64,000 nt of DNA, taken from assembly GCF_001586275.1 (NCBI RefSeq), contig NZ_CP014545.1, positions 2,506,501 through 2,570,500 of the forward strand, given 5' to 3'. A program made the position numbers and the translations under genes. This document shows, piece by piece, positions 53,636 through 62,346 of the stretch (positions within the stretch are counted from its first letter, which is position 1; each line of letters begins with the position of its first letter). The DNA comes from Sphingorhabdus sp. M41 (GTDB taxonomy: Bacteria > Pseudomonadota > Alphaproteobacteria > Sphingomonadales > Sphingomonadaceae). The notes beneath the pieces are model-generated. The model was not told where the DNA came from, did no database searches, and worked only from the letters and a program-made list of their open reading frames with translations.

Positions 53636-53791
53636 CTAGCTCGCTATCTGCGCAGCAACGCTGACCGTGGACGACAGGTCTTGACCGATGTCGGACTGCT
53701 CTGCGGGCTGCATGAAGAATAATAGCAATGCACCAGCGACAAAGCCGCCGCCGAGGCTATAGGTCAAATCGGATTTGAAAAATTTCATCAT
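53636..53791 (-). CDS. 51-residue membrane peptide upstream of msrA
   Basis: The frame begins MMKFFKSDLTYSLGGGFVAG, continues through a hydrophobic helix (ALLLFFMQP) and ends in a polar tail. AAGGAA lies 8 nt before the first ATG at 53791, and the gene stops 6 nt before msrA. Similar small proteins are seen in sphingomonads, but I cannot name a family. Confidence 0.55.
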   Translation of the reverse strand: MMKFFKSDLTYSLGGGFVAGALLLFFMQPAEQSDIGQDLSSTVSVAAQIAS

Positions 53792-53976
53792 CGTCGGTTC
53801 CTTGGGGGTCATCTGACAATTCGAGTCGTCCCGCCTGTTGGTTACAGCAATTAATATAATAATCCTGTCGCCGCTGTGAACCTGATCACAAGGTCATATT
53901 CAGTTTGCCAGCGAGAAGATTTTCTATCGGGAGGGGTGTTTGTTGAGCCTACGGGTGCCGGGCGGGAGGGGGCCCT

Positions 53977-54266
53977 TTGTCTCACGGCAGTTCGCTGCGC
54001 TCACGCCTCCGACGGGGCGTTTTGATCAAACCTCAAGCGCCGGGCGGGCGCATCCGCGCCCTCGGCTTTCGCGCCACAAGGCGCGGCGGCCGGTCGGCCT
54101 TGCCTCGGCTGCGCCTCGGTTAGAGACCAGCTAAAATTGGGAACGCGGAACCGAGCATAGCGAGGCAAGCGCGACCGCGCGTCGGGCGTTAGCCCGCCCC
54201 GTCGGAGGCGTGAGCGCAGCGAACTGCCGCGAGACAAGGAAAATGCGCCCGCCCGGCGCTTGAGGT
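53977..54266. repeat. Interleaved inverted-repeat element abutting the aspC stop
   Basis: Three inverted pairs are present. A (53977-54019) and A' (54195-54237) are 43 bp arms with 42 matches. B (54030-54052) and B' (54244-54266) are perfect 23 bp arms. C (54099-54121) and C' (54149-54169) form an inner imperfect stem. The order A-B-C-C'-A'-B' means A/A' and B/B' are interleaved, not nested. B' ends one base before the aspC stop codon. Nothing coding is supported in 53792-54266. Confidence 0.88.
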
Positions 54267-55538
<1,272 letters not shown>

Positions 55539-55542
55539 TCAG

Positions 55543-55845
55543 TCAGGCCCGCTTTTTAACAAATTCGGCTCGCAGCACGAGACCCTTGATCCCGTCGTGC
55601 CTGCAATCGATCTCCTGCGCATCGCCCGTCAGGCGGATAGACTTGATCAGCGTCCCGCGCTTCAGCGTCTGTCCAGCGCCCTTGACCTTGAGGTCCTTGA
55701 TCAATGTGACAGCATCGCCGTCCGCCAGCACATTGCCAACCGCATCGACAACTTCCGGACCCGCCGACTGGACAGCAGCATCTTCGGGACTCAGCCACTC
55801 GCCAGTCTCTTCATCATAAACATAATCGCCAGCCGCATCGCTCAT
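55543..55845 (-). CDS. PhnA/YjdM-like protein without zinc ribbon
   Basis: A 100-residue protein. Its second half is the PhnA domain, close to E. coli YjdM: VLADGDAVTLIKDLKVKGAG and then the IRLTGDAQEIDCRHDGIKG stretch, ending in RAEFVKKRA. The N-terminal zinc ribbon of YjdM is replaced by an acidic stretch (YVYDEETGEWLSPEDAAV) with no cysteines. The function of the family is uncertain; the old link to phosphonates is weak. Its ATG overlaps the metY stop by one base. Confidence 0.82.
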   Translation of the reverse strand: MSDAAGDYVYDEETGEWLSPEDAAVQSAGPEVVDAVGNVLADGDAVTLIKDLKVKGAGQTLKRGTLIKSIRLTGDAQEIDCRHDGIKGLVLRAEFVKKRA

Positions 55846-57119
55846 CACAAGGATTCCAGCGCTTGGGCCATATCGGCGATGATATCGTCGATATGCTCGA
55901 TCCCGACCGACACCCGCACTACGTCCGGACCGGCACCCGCGGCGACCAGTTCGTCTCCGGACAACTGGCTGTGCGTGGTCGAGGCGGGATGGATGATCAG
56001 CGAGCGCGTGTCGCCGATATTGGCGAGATGGCTGAACAGCTTGACCGCCGAGACCAGCTTGGTGCCCGCTTCATATCCATCCTTCAGGCCGAATGTAAAC
56101 ACCGCGCCGCCACGGCCATCGAGATATTTCTTCGCCAGCGCATGATATTCGCTGTCGGGCAGCCCGGCATAGGAAACCCAGCTGACCTCATCGCGCGTTG
56201 TCAGCCACTGCGCCAGGGTCAGGGCATTTTCGCAATGGCGATCCATGCGCAGCGCCAGCGTTTCCATGCCGGTCAATATGTAAAAGGCGTTCTGCGGTGC
56301 CAGCGCCGGTCCGAGATCGCGCAATGACAATGCGCGCGCCGCCAGAATGAAGGCCATCTCGCCAAAGGCATCGGTAAAGACCTTGCCGTGATAAGATGGA
56401 TTCGGCTGGTTCAGGAAGGCGTATTTCGGGCTCCTGGTCCAGTCGAACTTGCCGCTGTCGATGATCAGGCCCGCAAGGCTGTTGCCATGACCACCGAGAA
56501 ATTTGGTGCCGCTCTCGACAACAATATCCGCGCCATGTTTGATCGGGCGGCAAAGCATCGGCGAGGCCATCGTATTGTCGACCACCAGCGGAATACCGGC
56601 TGCATGGGCGATATCGGCAATCGCCGCGATATCCTGCACCACGCCGCCGGGATTGGCGAGGCTCTCGATAAACACGCAGCGCGTGTCATCGGTGATCGCG
56701 CCTTTGACCTCGTCCATATTGTCGGCGTCAACAAAGGTGACATTCCAGCCGAATTTCTTCACCGAATGGGCCAGCTGGTTGAGCGAGCCGCCGTAGAGTT
56801 TCTTGGCGGCAACAATATGCGCGCCCGGGTCCATCAGCACATGAAAGACGATCAACTGCGCCGCATGGCCCGAAGCCACTGCCAGCGCGCCAACCCCGCC
56901 CTCCATAGCCGCGATCTTGCCTTCCAGCGCGCCGTTGGTCGGGTTCATGATGCGGGTATAGATATTGCCGAACGCATCGAGATTGAACAGATCGGCGGCA
57001 TGATCGACATCATCGAAAACATAGGAGGCCGTCTGGTAGATCGGCGTGATCCTGGCATTGGTCGTCGGATCCGGCTCGGTGCCGGCGTGGACGGCCATGG
57101 TTTCGAGGTTGTGGGTCAT
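55845..57119 (-). CDS. metY: O-acetylhomoserine aminocarboxypropyltransferase
   Basis: MetY makes homocysteine directly from O-acetylhomoserine and sulfide with pyridoxal phosphate. The 424-residue protein has the Cys/Met-metabolism family motifs: TPIYQTASYVFDD, YTRIMNPTNGALEGKIAAME, VASGHAAQLIVF, VVDNTMASP and the PLP lysine in VESGTKFLGGHGN. The family length (about 425) separates MetY from MetB/MetC/MetZ. The leader shares a conserved element with aspC, which points to a common methionine or sulfur signal. The PhnA-like gene follows with a one-base overlap. Confidence 0.93.
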   Translation of the reverse strand: MTHNLETMAVHAGTEPDPTTNARITPIYQTASYVFDDVDHAADLFNLDAFGNIYTRIMNPTNGALEGKIAAMEGGVGALAVASGHAAQLIVFHVLMDPGAHIVAAKKLYGGSLNQLAHSVKKFGWNVTFVDADNMDEVKGAITDDTRCVFIESLANPGGVVQDIAAIADIAHAAGIPLVVDNTMASPMLCRPIKHGADIVVESGTKFLGGHGNSLAGLIIDSGKFDWTRSPKYAFLNQPNPSYHGKVFTDAFGEMAFILAARALSLRDLGPALAPQNAFYILTGMETLALRMDRHCENALTLAQWLTTRDEVSWVSYAGLPDSEYHALAKKYLDGRGGAVFTFGLKDGYEAGTKLVSAVKLFSHLANIGDTRSLIIHPASTTHSQLSGDELVAAGAGPDVVRVSVGIEHIDDIIADMAQALESL

Positions 57120-57137
57120 GATACATCCTTGTTGGAA

Positions 57138-57177
57138 GAATAAGCCGCGTGCCTAATATCAATGCGCCTTCACCGCA
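57138..57177 (-). promoter_or_regulatory. Conserved leader element before metY
   Basis: Read on the minus strand: hairpin TGCG-GTGAAGG-CGCA (57177-57163), then GATATTAGGCA (57160-57150), then GCTTATTC (57145-57138), ending 18 nt before the ATG. The hairpin sequence differs from that of aspC but pairing is kept. It does not match the SAM-II or SAM/SAH riboswitch consensus that I know. Confidence 0.6.
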
Positions 57178-57336
57178 ACCTGGCATGTGACAGGGTAGCA
57201 CCAGTTGGATCATTCCGGGGCAGAATCCTGTCGGCGCCGTCCCGCGCACCACAATATCTCCCGAATTTTCCCGATTATTTTGAAACTTTATCCGCTCTGC
57301 GCGTTGGTTGGATGAAACAGAAAAAGGAAACCGACC

Positions 57337-57831
57337 ATGAGCAACAAAGATATGAACCAGACAAGCGACCACGACGATATCCGCGAAGAATTTTGGGAAT
57401 CCGTCGCCGACAGCCCTTTCGTGATGATCGGCCTCGACGGCGATCGTCAGCATAGCATCCCGATGCGCGCACAGCTCGACAAGGATGCCAACAGCGCGAT
57501 CTGGTTCTACACCTCGCGCGACAACCGGCTGGCCAAAGGCGGCCCGGCGATGATGCAATTTGTCTCCAAGGGCCATGATCTCTTCGCCTGCGTCTCGGGC
57601 AATCTGACCGAGGAAACCGACCCGGCGATCATCGACAAGCACTGGAGCAAGCCGGTCGAAGCCTGGTATGAACAGGGCCGGCAGGACCCGAGCCTGCTGA
57701 TGCTGCGCCTCGACCTCGCCGACGCGGAAATCTGGGAAGCCGATCCCGGCGTCGTCGGCATGTTCAAGATGATGACCGGCATGACGATGAACGGCGATGA
57801 AATGGGCGACCATGCGAAGGTCCCGCTGTAA
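57337..57831 (+). CDS. Pyridoxamine 5'-phosphate oxidase-like (general stress) protein
   Basis: A 164-residue protein of the split-barrel flavin family related to B. subtilis general stress protein 26. It has FWESVADSPFVMIGLDGD, the strand AIWFYTSRDNRLAK and the C-terminal LMLRLDLADAEIWEADPG. It may bind FMN or another flavin; activity is not known. The ATG at 57337 has AAAGGAAA upstream. It and the DUF3008 gene share a strand and end at the terminator at 58113. Confidence 0.87.
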   Translation: MSNKDMNQTSDHDDIREEFWESVADSPFVMIGLDGDRQHSIPMRAQLDKDANSAIWFYTSRDNRLAKGGPAMMQFVSKGHDLFACVSGNLTEETDPAIIDKHWSKPVEAWYEQGRQDPSLLMLRLDLADAEIWEADPGVVGMFKMMTGMTMNGDEMGDHAKVPL

Positions 57832-57879
57832 GGCGCGGCCGGTAACGTTGCTGTTGATAGAGTAAAAAAGGAGCAGGCC

Positions 57880-58071
57880 ATGCCCGCACAATCCAAAGCC
57901 CAGCAACGCGCCGCCGGCGCGGCGCTGTCCGCCAGGCGCGGCGAGACCAAGGTCGGCGACCTCAAGGGCGCGTCGAAGGACATGTATGACAGCATGAGCG
58001 AAAAGGAGCTGGAAGATTATGCCGGCACCGATCACGACGGCCTGCCCGAGAAGGTTGACGGCGACGACTAG
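57880..58071 (+). CDS. DUF3008 family small protein
   Basis: A 63-residue hydrophilic protein that matches DUF3008 nearly over its whole length: MPAQSKAQQRAAGAALSARR and then MYDSMSEKELEDYAGTDHDG (in parts). It is common in sphingomonads and rhizobia and often linked to general stress. AAAGGAG lies 7 nt before the ATG. Confidence 0.88.
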   Translation: MPAQSKAQQRAAGAALSARRGETKVGDLKGASKDMYDSMSEKELEDYAGTDHDGLPEKVDGDD

Positions 58072-58112
58072 CCGCCTCTGCCGGGCCTGAACCGGCCACA
58101 TCCACCAGGAAC

Positions 58113-58149
58113 AAAAAAGCCGGGCGAAATCACTTTCGCCCGGCTTCTT
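58113..58149. terminator. Bidirectional terminator between DUF3008 and PRC-barrel genes
   Basis: AAAAAGCCGGGCGAAA pairs with TTTCGCCCGGCTTCTT across TCAC, with an A tract on one side and a T-rich tract on the other. It serves the two convergent genes. Confidence 0.9.
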
Positions 58150-58176
58150 GCATTTAGCCTAACGGCTTGTCGCTGC

Positions 58177-58542
58177 TTACCAGTAAGGCGTCACCGTCCA
58201 ATATTCATAGACGCTGGCCTGATAGTCGCGGTCATAGGGGCGATCCGGCTCGCTGCCGCCAAAGCGCGGCGCGTCCATCAGCTGCTCCTTAGTCACGTCA
58301 ATGCAATAGCCGCCGAGGTCGGTGTCATAATCGAGTTTCGACCACGGGATGCTGTGCTTCTCGTCGCCAATGCCAAGGAAGCCGCCCGCAGAAATAATCA
58401 CGTCGGTGACATTCCCGCCGCGCTTGTCGATCAGCAGCTTGTCGACCTTGCCGATCTTCTCCTTGTCCGCGCCATAGACAGCGGTGCCGTCGACGCGGTC
58501 GCTGCCGATCACGCTGTGGTTTTTCTCGTCCTGTAACATCAT
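58177..58542 (-). CDS. PRC-barrel domain protein
   Basis: A 121-residue soluble protein with a PRC-barrel: DRVDGTAVYGADKEKIGKVD and then LLIDKRGGNVTDVIISAGGF, IPWSKLDYD. Such proteins are common in alphaproteobacterial stress regulons. GAGGAG lies 8 nt before the ATG at 58542; the next codon is also ATG. A GGAAC-N16-CGTA site at 58640-58664 suggests control by the general stress sigma factor. Confidence 0.9.
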   Translation of the reverse strand: MMLQDEKNHSVIGSDRVDGTAVYGADKEKIGKVDKLLIDKRGGNVTDVIISAGGFLGIGDEKHSIPWSKLDYDTDLGGYCIDVTKEQLMDAPRFGGSEPDRPYDRDYQASVYEYWTVTPYW

Positions 58543-58639
58543 TTTTTTCTCCTCTAGCTTTCAGGGCCCTTTGTCAGGGATAGCCCCACGGCGGCCCGTA
58601 GAAAGGGGGAAGGCCAATGCCCTGTGGCTACAAGGAATC

Positions 58640-58664
58640 TACGGACGCGCGCGCGGATTGTTCC
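58640..58664 (-). promoter_or_regulatory. Possible EcfG-type general stress promoter
   Basis: On the minus strand GGAAC (58664-58660) and CGTA (58643-58640) are 16 bp apart. The EcfG consensus in alphaproteobacteria is GGAAC-N16/17-CGTT. The start of the PRC-barrel gene is ~95 bp downstream. Confidence 0.45.
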
Positions 58665-58749
58665 GGATATTTTCGGAAATTTTTTGAGGGTGGGGAGAAG
58701 CCCAAGGATGCTGCACCTGCTTGCTTAATTTGCTTGGCCTACCCAAACT

Positions 58750-58837
58750 GTCATCCCAGCGTAGGCTGGGATCCAAACCAATCAGCGGTGTGCGAAAACT
58801 AGAGCGGTTTAGGTCCCAGCCTACGCTGGGACGACGA
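58750..58837. repeat. Composite palindromic repeat, family B (complete copy)
   Basis: TCATCCCAGCGTAGGCTGGG and GTCCCAGCCTACGCTGGGAC are two hairpins facing each other across ~35 bp. The copy ends 24 bp from the topoisomerase stop. Between 58543 and 58861 there is otherwise only the promoter at 58640. Confidence 0.85.
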
Positions 58838-58861
58838 TCTTAACAGCCGAGAGCAACGCCC

Positions 58862-59869
58862 TCAACGTCCCCCACCGATCAACCCGACAAACCGGTTCTC
58901 TCCCACCCGCAAGCCGGTAATATTCGCGCTCTTGCCTTCAATCATAGCCAGCCGCTCACCGGCCTCCATCTCGATCAGGTCGAACACCGCCGGATGGACA
59001 TAGCTCTTGCGGCAAATCGCCGGCGTGTTGCGCAGGGTCGCGGCGGCGGCTTCGCAGGCCTGCTTGATCGTCGGGTTTTCCTCGGAAGCGATCGCGTCCA
59101 TCGCGGCAACACTGCCGTGCCAGGTGCGGAACATCTTGGCGCTGAGGCTGTCCATGCCCGACGCTTCCTTCAGCCAGTCGTTGACGTCGCCGCTGTCGAG
59201 CGGATGCACCGCGTCGTCGCTGCCGACATATTGGAACAGTCGCTTGCCGGGCAGATCGTCGATCTGCTCCAATATCTTCTGCAGCCGCGTGTCCCGCAGG
59301 CTGCAGCTCACTTTCTTCCCGCCCTTGGCGCGATAGCGCAGGCGCATCAGATCTTCGCCATAGGTCACATTGCGATTGTCGAGCGTGGTCGCCCCCTTAC
59401 TCATCTTGGATGTCCCGCCAACCCGGATCGCGGTCCGGTCAATCAGCCGGACCAGCGCCGCAATCGCCACATCCTTGCTCAGCACATCGGCCGCCCCCTC
59501 GGGCCTGAGCAGTTCATTCACCTTGCGCCGGATCCGCGGCAGCGTCGTCGCAAATTCGGAAAGCGACTCAAATTTCTGCTGATCGCGATAGACGCGCCAC
59601 TGGTCATGATAGCGATATTGCTTGCGCGTCGCCGCATCGAAACCGGTCGCCTGAATATGGCCATTGGCCTTCACGCAAATCCACACGTCGGTATAAGCGG
59701 GCGGCACGCCCAGCTTCCTGATCCGCGCCAGTTCGACGCTGCATTTCAGCGGGCTCCTGTCGGGCAGCAGATATTGAAACCCCCGCCCCCGCCGCACCCG
59801 CGAGATGCCGGGCTCATCGTCGCTGGTATAGACCAGGCTGGGGATACGGAGTGAAGAATCATGGATCAT
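58862..59869 (-). CDS. DNA topoisomerase IB (poxvirus type)
   Basis: A 335-residue type IB topoisomerase, which relaxes supercoils through a 3'-phosphotyrosine. The N-terminal domain has GISRVRRGRGFQYLLPDRSP. The catalytic domain has AIRVGGTSKMSKGATTLDNR (Arg and Lys of the active site), LFQYVGSDDAVHPLDSGDVN, RTWHGSVAAM and the tyrosine in CRKSYVHPAVFDL. The ATG at 59869 is used. Such enzymes are frequent next to stress genes in sphingomonads. Confidence 0.93.
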   Translation of the reverse strand: MIHDSSLRIPSLVYTSDDEPGISRVRRGRGFQYLLPDRSPLKCSVELARIRKLGVPPAYTDVWICVKANGHIQATGFDAATRKQYRYHDQWRVYRDQQKFESLSEFATTLPRIRRKVNELLRPEGAADVLSKDVAIAALVRLIDRTAIRVGGTSKMSKGATTLDNRNVTYGEDLMRLRYRAKGGKKVSCSLRDTRLQKILEQIDDLPGKRLFQYVGSDDAVHPLDSGDVNDWLKEASGMDSLSAKMFRTWHGSVAAMDAIASEENPTIKQACEAAAATLRNTPAICRKSYVHPAVFDLIEMEAGERLAMIEGKSANITGLRVGENRFVGLIGGGR

Positions 59870-59983
59870 GAGCGAAAAACTCTGGCCGCGATATTCGGTT
59901 CCCGGAGGGATGGTGAATTATCGACATCCAGATCCGGCTTCGCGGTGCGAAATCGAGGCGGGTCAGGCCGCCCGCCGCACCGC

Positions 59984-60946
59984 TCAATAAACCCAGTTCA
60001 GCACAATCAGATAAACCGCCGACAGCACAATCCAGGTCCCGTCCAGCGTCTTGAGCTTTCTCGCGCCCAGCCACAGCGCGATCGGACGGGCCAGAAAGCC
60101 GCCCAGCACCGCACCCGGCCCTGCCAGCAGCACGATCTCCCACGATATTGTCCCGATCTGAATATGCCAGATGCTGCCCACCAGCACGCTAACCGATGAA
60201 ATGACGCAGGCGGTGCCGGTGCACAGCAGCACCGGATAGTGGCGGATGAACAAATAGAGCGCGACCAGCTCGCCGATGCCGACCGAGAAGAGCGCGGTGA
60301 GCGCGCCGCCGGGGATCGCGATGAGCAGCAGGACCACTATGTCGACCTTCTCCAGCCGCGCGCGTTCCGGCCGGTTGTGATTGATCGTCCAGGTGGTGAT
60401 GATCAGCGCGAGGCCGAGAAAAATGGAAAAAATCTTGTAGCCAAGCAGGACAAGATGCCCGTCGACCATGGTCAGCCGCTGCATCGCCAGCATCGCCGGC
60501 AGTGACACAGCGAGCACGGCCCCGATGACCATGGCAAAATCGCGCGGCCGGACCCGGACATAGCCCGCGCCAGCCGCGCCAGCGACCGCCGCAACCGGCT
60601 GGTGCAGCAGGCGATCGGTCCAGCGCAGCCCGCCCATGGTCATGCCGAAACATTGAATGGCCATCGACGCGGCGGTAACCCGCAGCGGATCGAGCGCCAT
60701 GACCCCGTGCTCGCGCAGCCCGTTGAACACCGGCACAAACACCACCCCGCCCCCGGTCCCCGACGTATTGGCAATCACCGCCGCCAGCGCCCCGATGCCG
60801 GGCAGAAACCAGAGCTGACCCAGCAGAGCGGGATCATAAGAGGCAAACAGCAAGATGCCGGCATAAAGCGCGAGCAGGACGGCAGCGCCCCAGATTACGA
60901 GACGGCCTTGCGCCGGTGCTGTGAATCGACGGGGGGGATTGGTCAT
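59984..60946 (-). CDS. TauE/SafE family permease
   Basis: A 320-residue membrane protein with eight to nine hydrophobic segments. The first repeat has GIGALAAVIANTSGTGGGVVFVP and the second AIPGGALTALFSVGIGELVALYLF, the usual TauE/SafE duplicated pattern (here in outline). The family exports sulfite, sulfoacetate or other organosulfur anions. Substrate unknown. It stands alone. Confidence 0.88.
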   Translation of the reverse strand: MTNPPRRFTAPAQGRLVIWGAAVLLALYAGILLFASYDPALLGQLWFLPGIGALAAVIANTSGTGGGVVFVPVFNGLREHGVMALDPLRVTAASMAIQCFGMTMGGLRWTDRLLHQPVAAVAGAAGAGYVRVRPRDFAMVIGAVLAVSLPAMLAMQRLTMVDGHLVLLGYKIFSIFLGLALIITTWTINHNRPERARLEKVDIVVLLLIAIPGGALTALFSVGIGELVALYLFIRHYPVLLCTGTACVISSVSVLVGSIWHIQIGTISWEIVLLAGPGAVLGGFLARPIALWLGARKLKTLDGTWIVLSAVYLIVLNWVY

Positions 60947-61371
60947 GATTTTCCGTTGGCCAAAGGCGGGGTGCGATGCAAGAGGTAATCGGGTGGGGGT
61001 GGAGAGGTTTCCCGATTAGGAACAGTGGGTTGTGGGGTTTTTGGGGACGGGCTTTCCCGTTATTTTTCTGGGGGACTGCAAGCCGGTGACAGCGCGCCAT
61101 CAAAATCCGGCCCTTCACCTACTCTCATTCATTAGACTCGCACACCAACAAAACCGTCATCCCGGCGAAGGCCGGGATCCAGACCACATTTCCGTTTGCG
61201 AAGTACGCCGGGTTAGGTTGTTCGACTTAAGAACGCACTCGTGAAGATGTCAAAACCTCTGACATGCGCCAGAGTGACTGGATAATGGAGAGAGGTTGAA
61301 ATTGCGTGCAGTGTCGCTGTAATCCTTCCTTATCGATAACAATATTGTTGTAACTCTTTAGTTCTGGACTA
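60947..61371. other. Gene-free boundary before the ham genes
   Basis: Apart from a palindromic half-element at 61155-61183, I see no gene here. After ~61250 the sequence becomes AT-richer, which marks the left edge of the block that carries hamA and hamB. No tRNA or att-like direct repeat is visible. Confidence 0.6.
61155..61183. repeat. Palindromic half-element, family B
   Basis: CGTCATCCCGGCGAAGGCCG followed by GGATCCAGA forms one hairpin of the family; a decayed second half (CGCCGGGTTAGG) lies ~25 bp further. Confidence 0.75.
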
Positions 61372-62346
61372 ATGTCCCTATACATCAATGGAGATCGTTC
61401 CCTGCCTGAATTTACGTCAGATGATTTAGAGGGCGTCCTGTCGGGCGATCCAGATGAGCTTGACGTTCATTTGGTTGCAATTGACCAAGATATTGAAATC
61501 GACGGGTTGGCAATCAAAATTCACTGCCATTGCTTAACGGTGGACGGGAATAGCCGCATCCGCGTCGAACGTTTGATAGAATTCATGCGCCACGCAATTG
61601 TCGACTATGCGATTCCAAAAAGTAAACTCAAAGAAGCGCAAGAGAGGGACGCAAAGTACAATTCTGGAAGCGCGGTAGCTGCGCTTCATCATCAAGCAAT
61701 GGGCACATTTACAGACTTGAATAATACCGGAGAAGGTGGAGAAATGCTTCTTTTCCTCCTTGCAGAACGGTTTCTAAAACTACCGCAAGTGCTCTCCAAA
61801 ATGGATTTAAAGACGGATTCTCGCGTTCATTATCACGGCGCAGATGGTGTCTATGCAGGTGTTGATGACGATGGTCTTTTGAAACTGTATTGGGGTGAAT
61901 CCAAAGTTTATGGTGGGGCCTCAGACGCTATCCGCGATTGCCTTGCATCTTTGGCCCTTTTCTTGACAGAAACTGATCATGAAGGTTCCTCCAGAGAGCG
62001 TGATTTGGTGCTGTTAAGTGACAAAGCTGATCTGAATGACCCAGCACTGACTGCTGCATTTAAAAAGTATTTTGATAAAACGACCGCGCTTTCAAATCGG
62101 GTTCAATATTGTGGGGTTGCACTTGTCGGATTTGACGCAGGCTTTTATCCTGCAAACGACACAAAAGCTGTTGCTGAGGAAATTTCTAACGCTGCCAAGG
62201 CGGAAATAGAAAACTGGGTCAAACAAATCAGAAATCGAATATCGGTCGAGAAATTAGAAAGATTTCATATTGAATTTTTCTGTGTGCCCATCCCATCGGC
62301 AGATGGTTTCCGATCTGCACTATTAAAAGCATTGGGACACCGCTGA
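61372..62346 (+). CDS. hamA: Hachiman anti-phage system protein HamA (DUF1837 nuclease)
   Basis: A 324-residue DUF1837 protein, the HamA component of Hachiman. HamA is a PD-(D/E)xK-type DNase that is held by HamB and released when HamB senses damaged or phage DNA. Candidate active-site residues are E121/E124 in NTGEGGEMLLFLLAERF, D158 in YHGADGVYAG and E176-x-K178 in LYWGESKVYGG. The stop overlaps the hamB ATG (TGATG), so both are co-translated. Codon use and AT content differ from the core genes. The start ATG at 61372 has no strong Shine-Dalgarno. Confidence 0.85.
   Translation: MSLYINGDRSLPEFTSDDLEGVLSGDPDELDVHLVAIDQDIEIDGLAIKIHCHCLTVDGNSRIRVERLIEFMRHAIVDYAIPKSKLKEAQERDAKYNSGSAVAALHHQAMGTFTDLNNTGEGGEMLLFLLAERFLKLPQVLSKMDLKTDSRVHYHGADGVYAGVDDDGLLKLYWGESKVYGGASDAIRDCLASLALFLTETDHEGSSRERDLVLLSDKADLNDPALTAAFKKYFDKTTALSNRVQYCGVALVGFDAGFYPANDTKAVAEEISNAAKAEIENWVKQIRNRISVEKLERFHIEFFCVPIPSADGFRSALLKALGHR

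Noticed and set aside
53940-54237. Open frames on both strands in the inverted-repeat element
   Set aside because: They are produced by the GC-rich repeats themselves; translations are Arg/Ala/Pro-rich without domains.
57120-57200. SAM-II or SAM/SAH riboswitch before metY
   Set aside because: The conserved GTGGTGATTTG and GCTTGCAGCCACG blocks of SAM-II and the SD-pairing loop of SAM/SAH are absent; only an unnamed shared element is supported.
57267-57310. EcfG promoter before the PPOX gene
   Set aside because: GAAAC and CGTT are present but only 15 bp apart and the -35 lacks the GG pair, so the match is too weak.
57010-58101. Minus-strand open frame (363 codons) over the PPOX and DUF3008 genes
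   Set aside because: Its sequence is low in family signal and antisense to two recognised genes.
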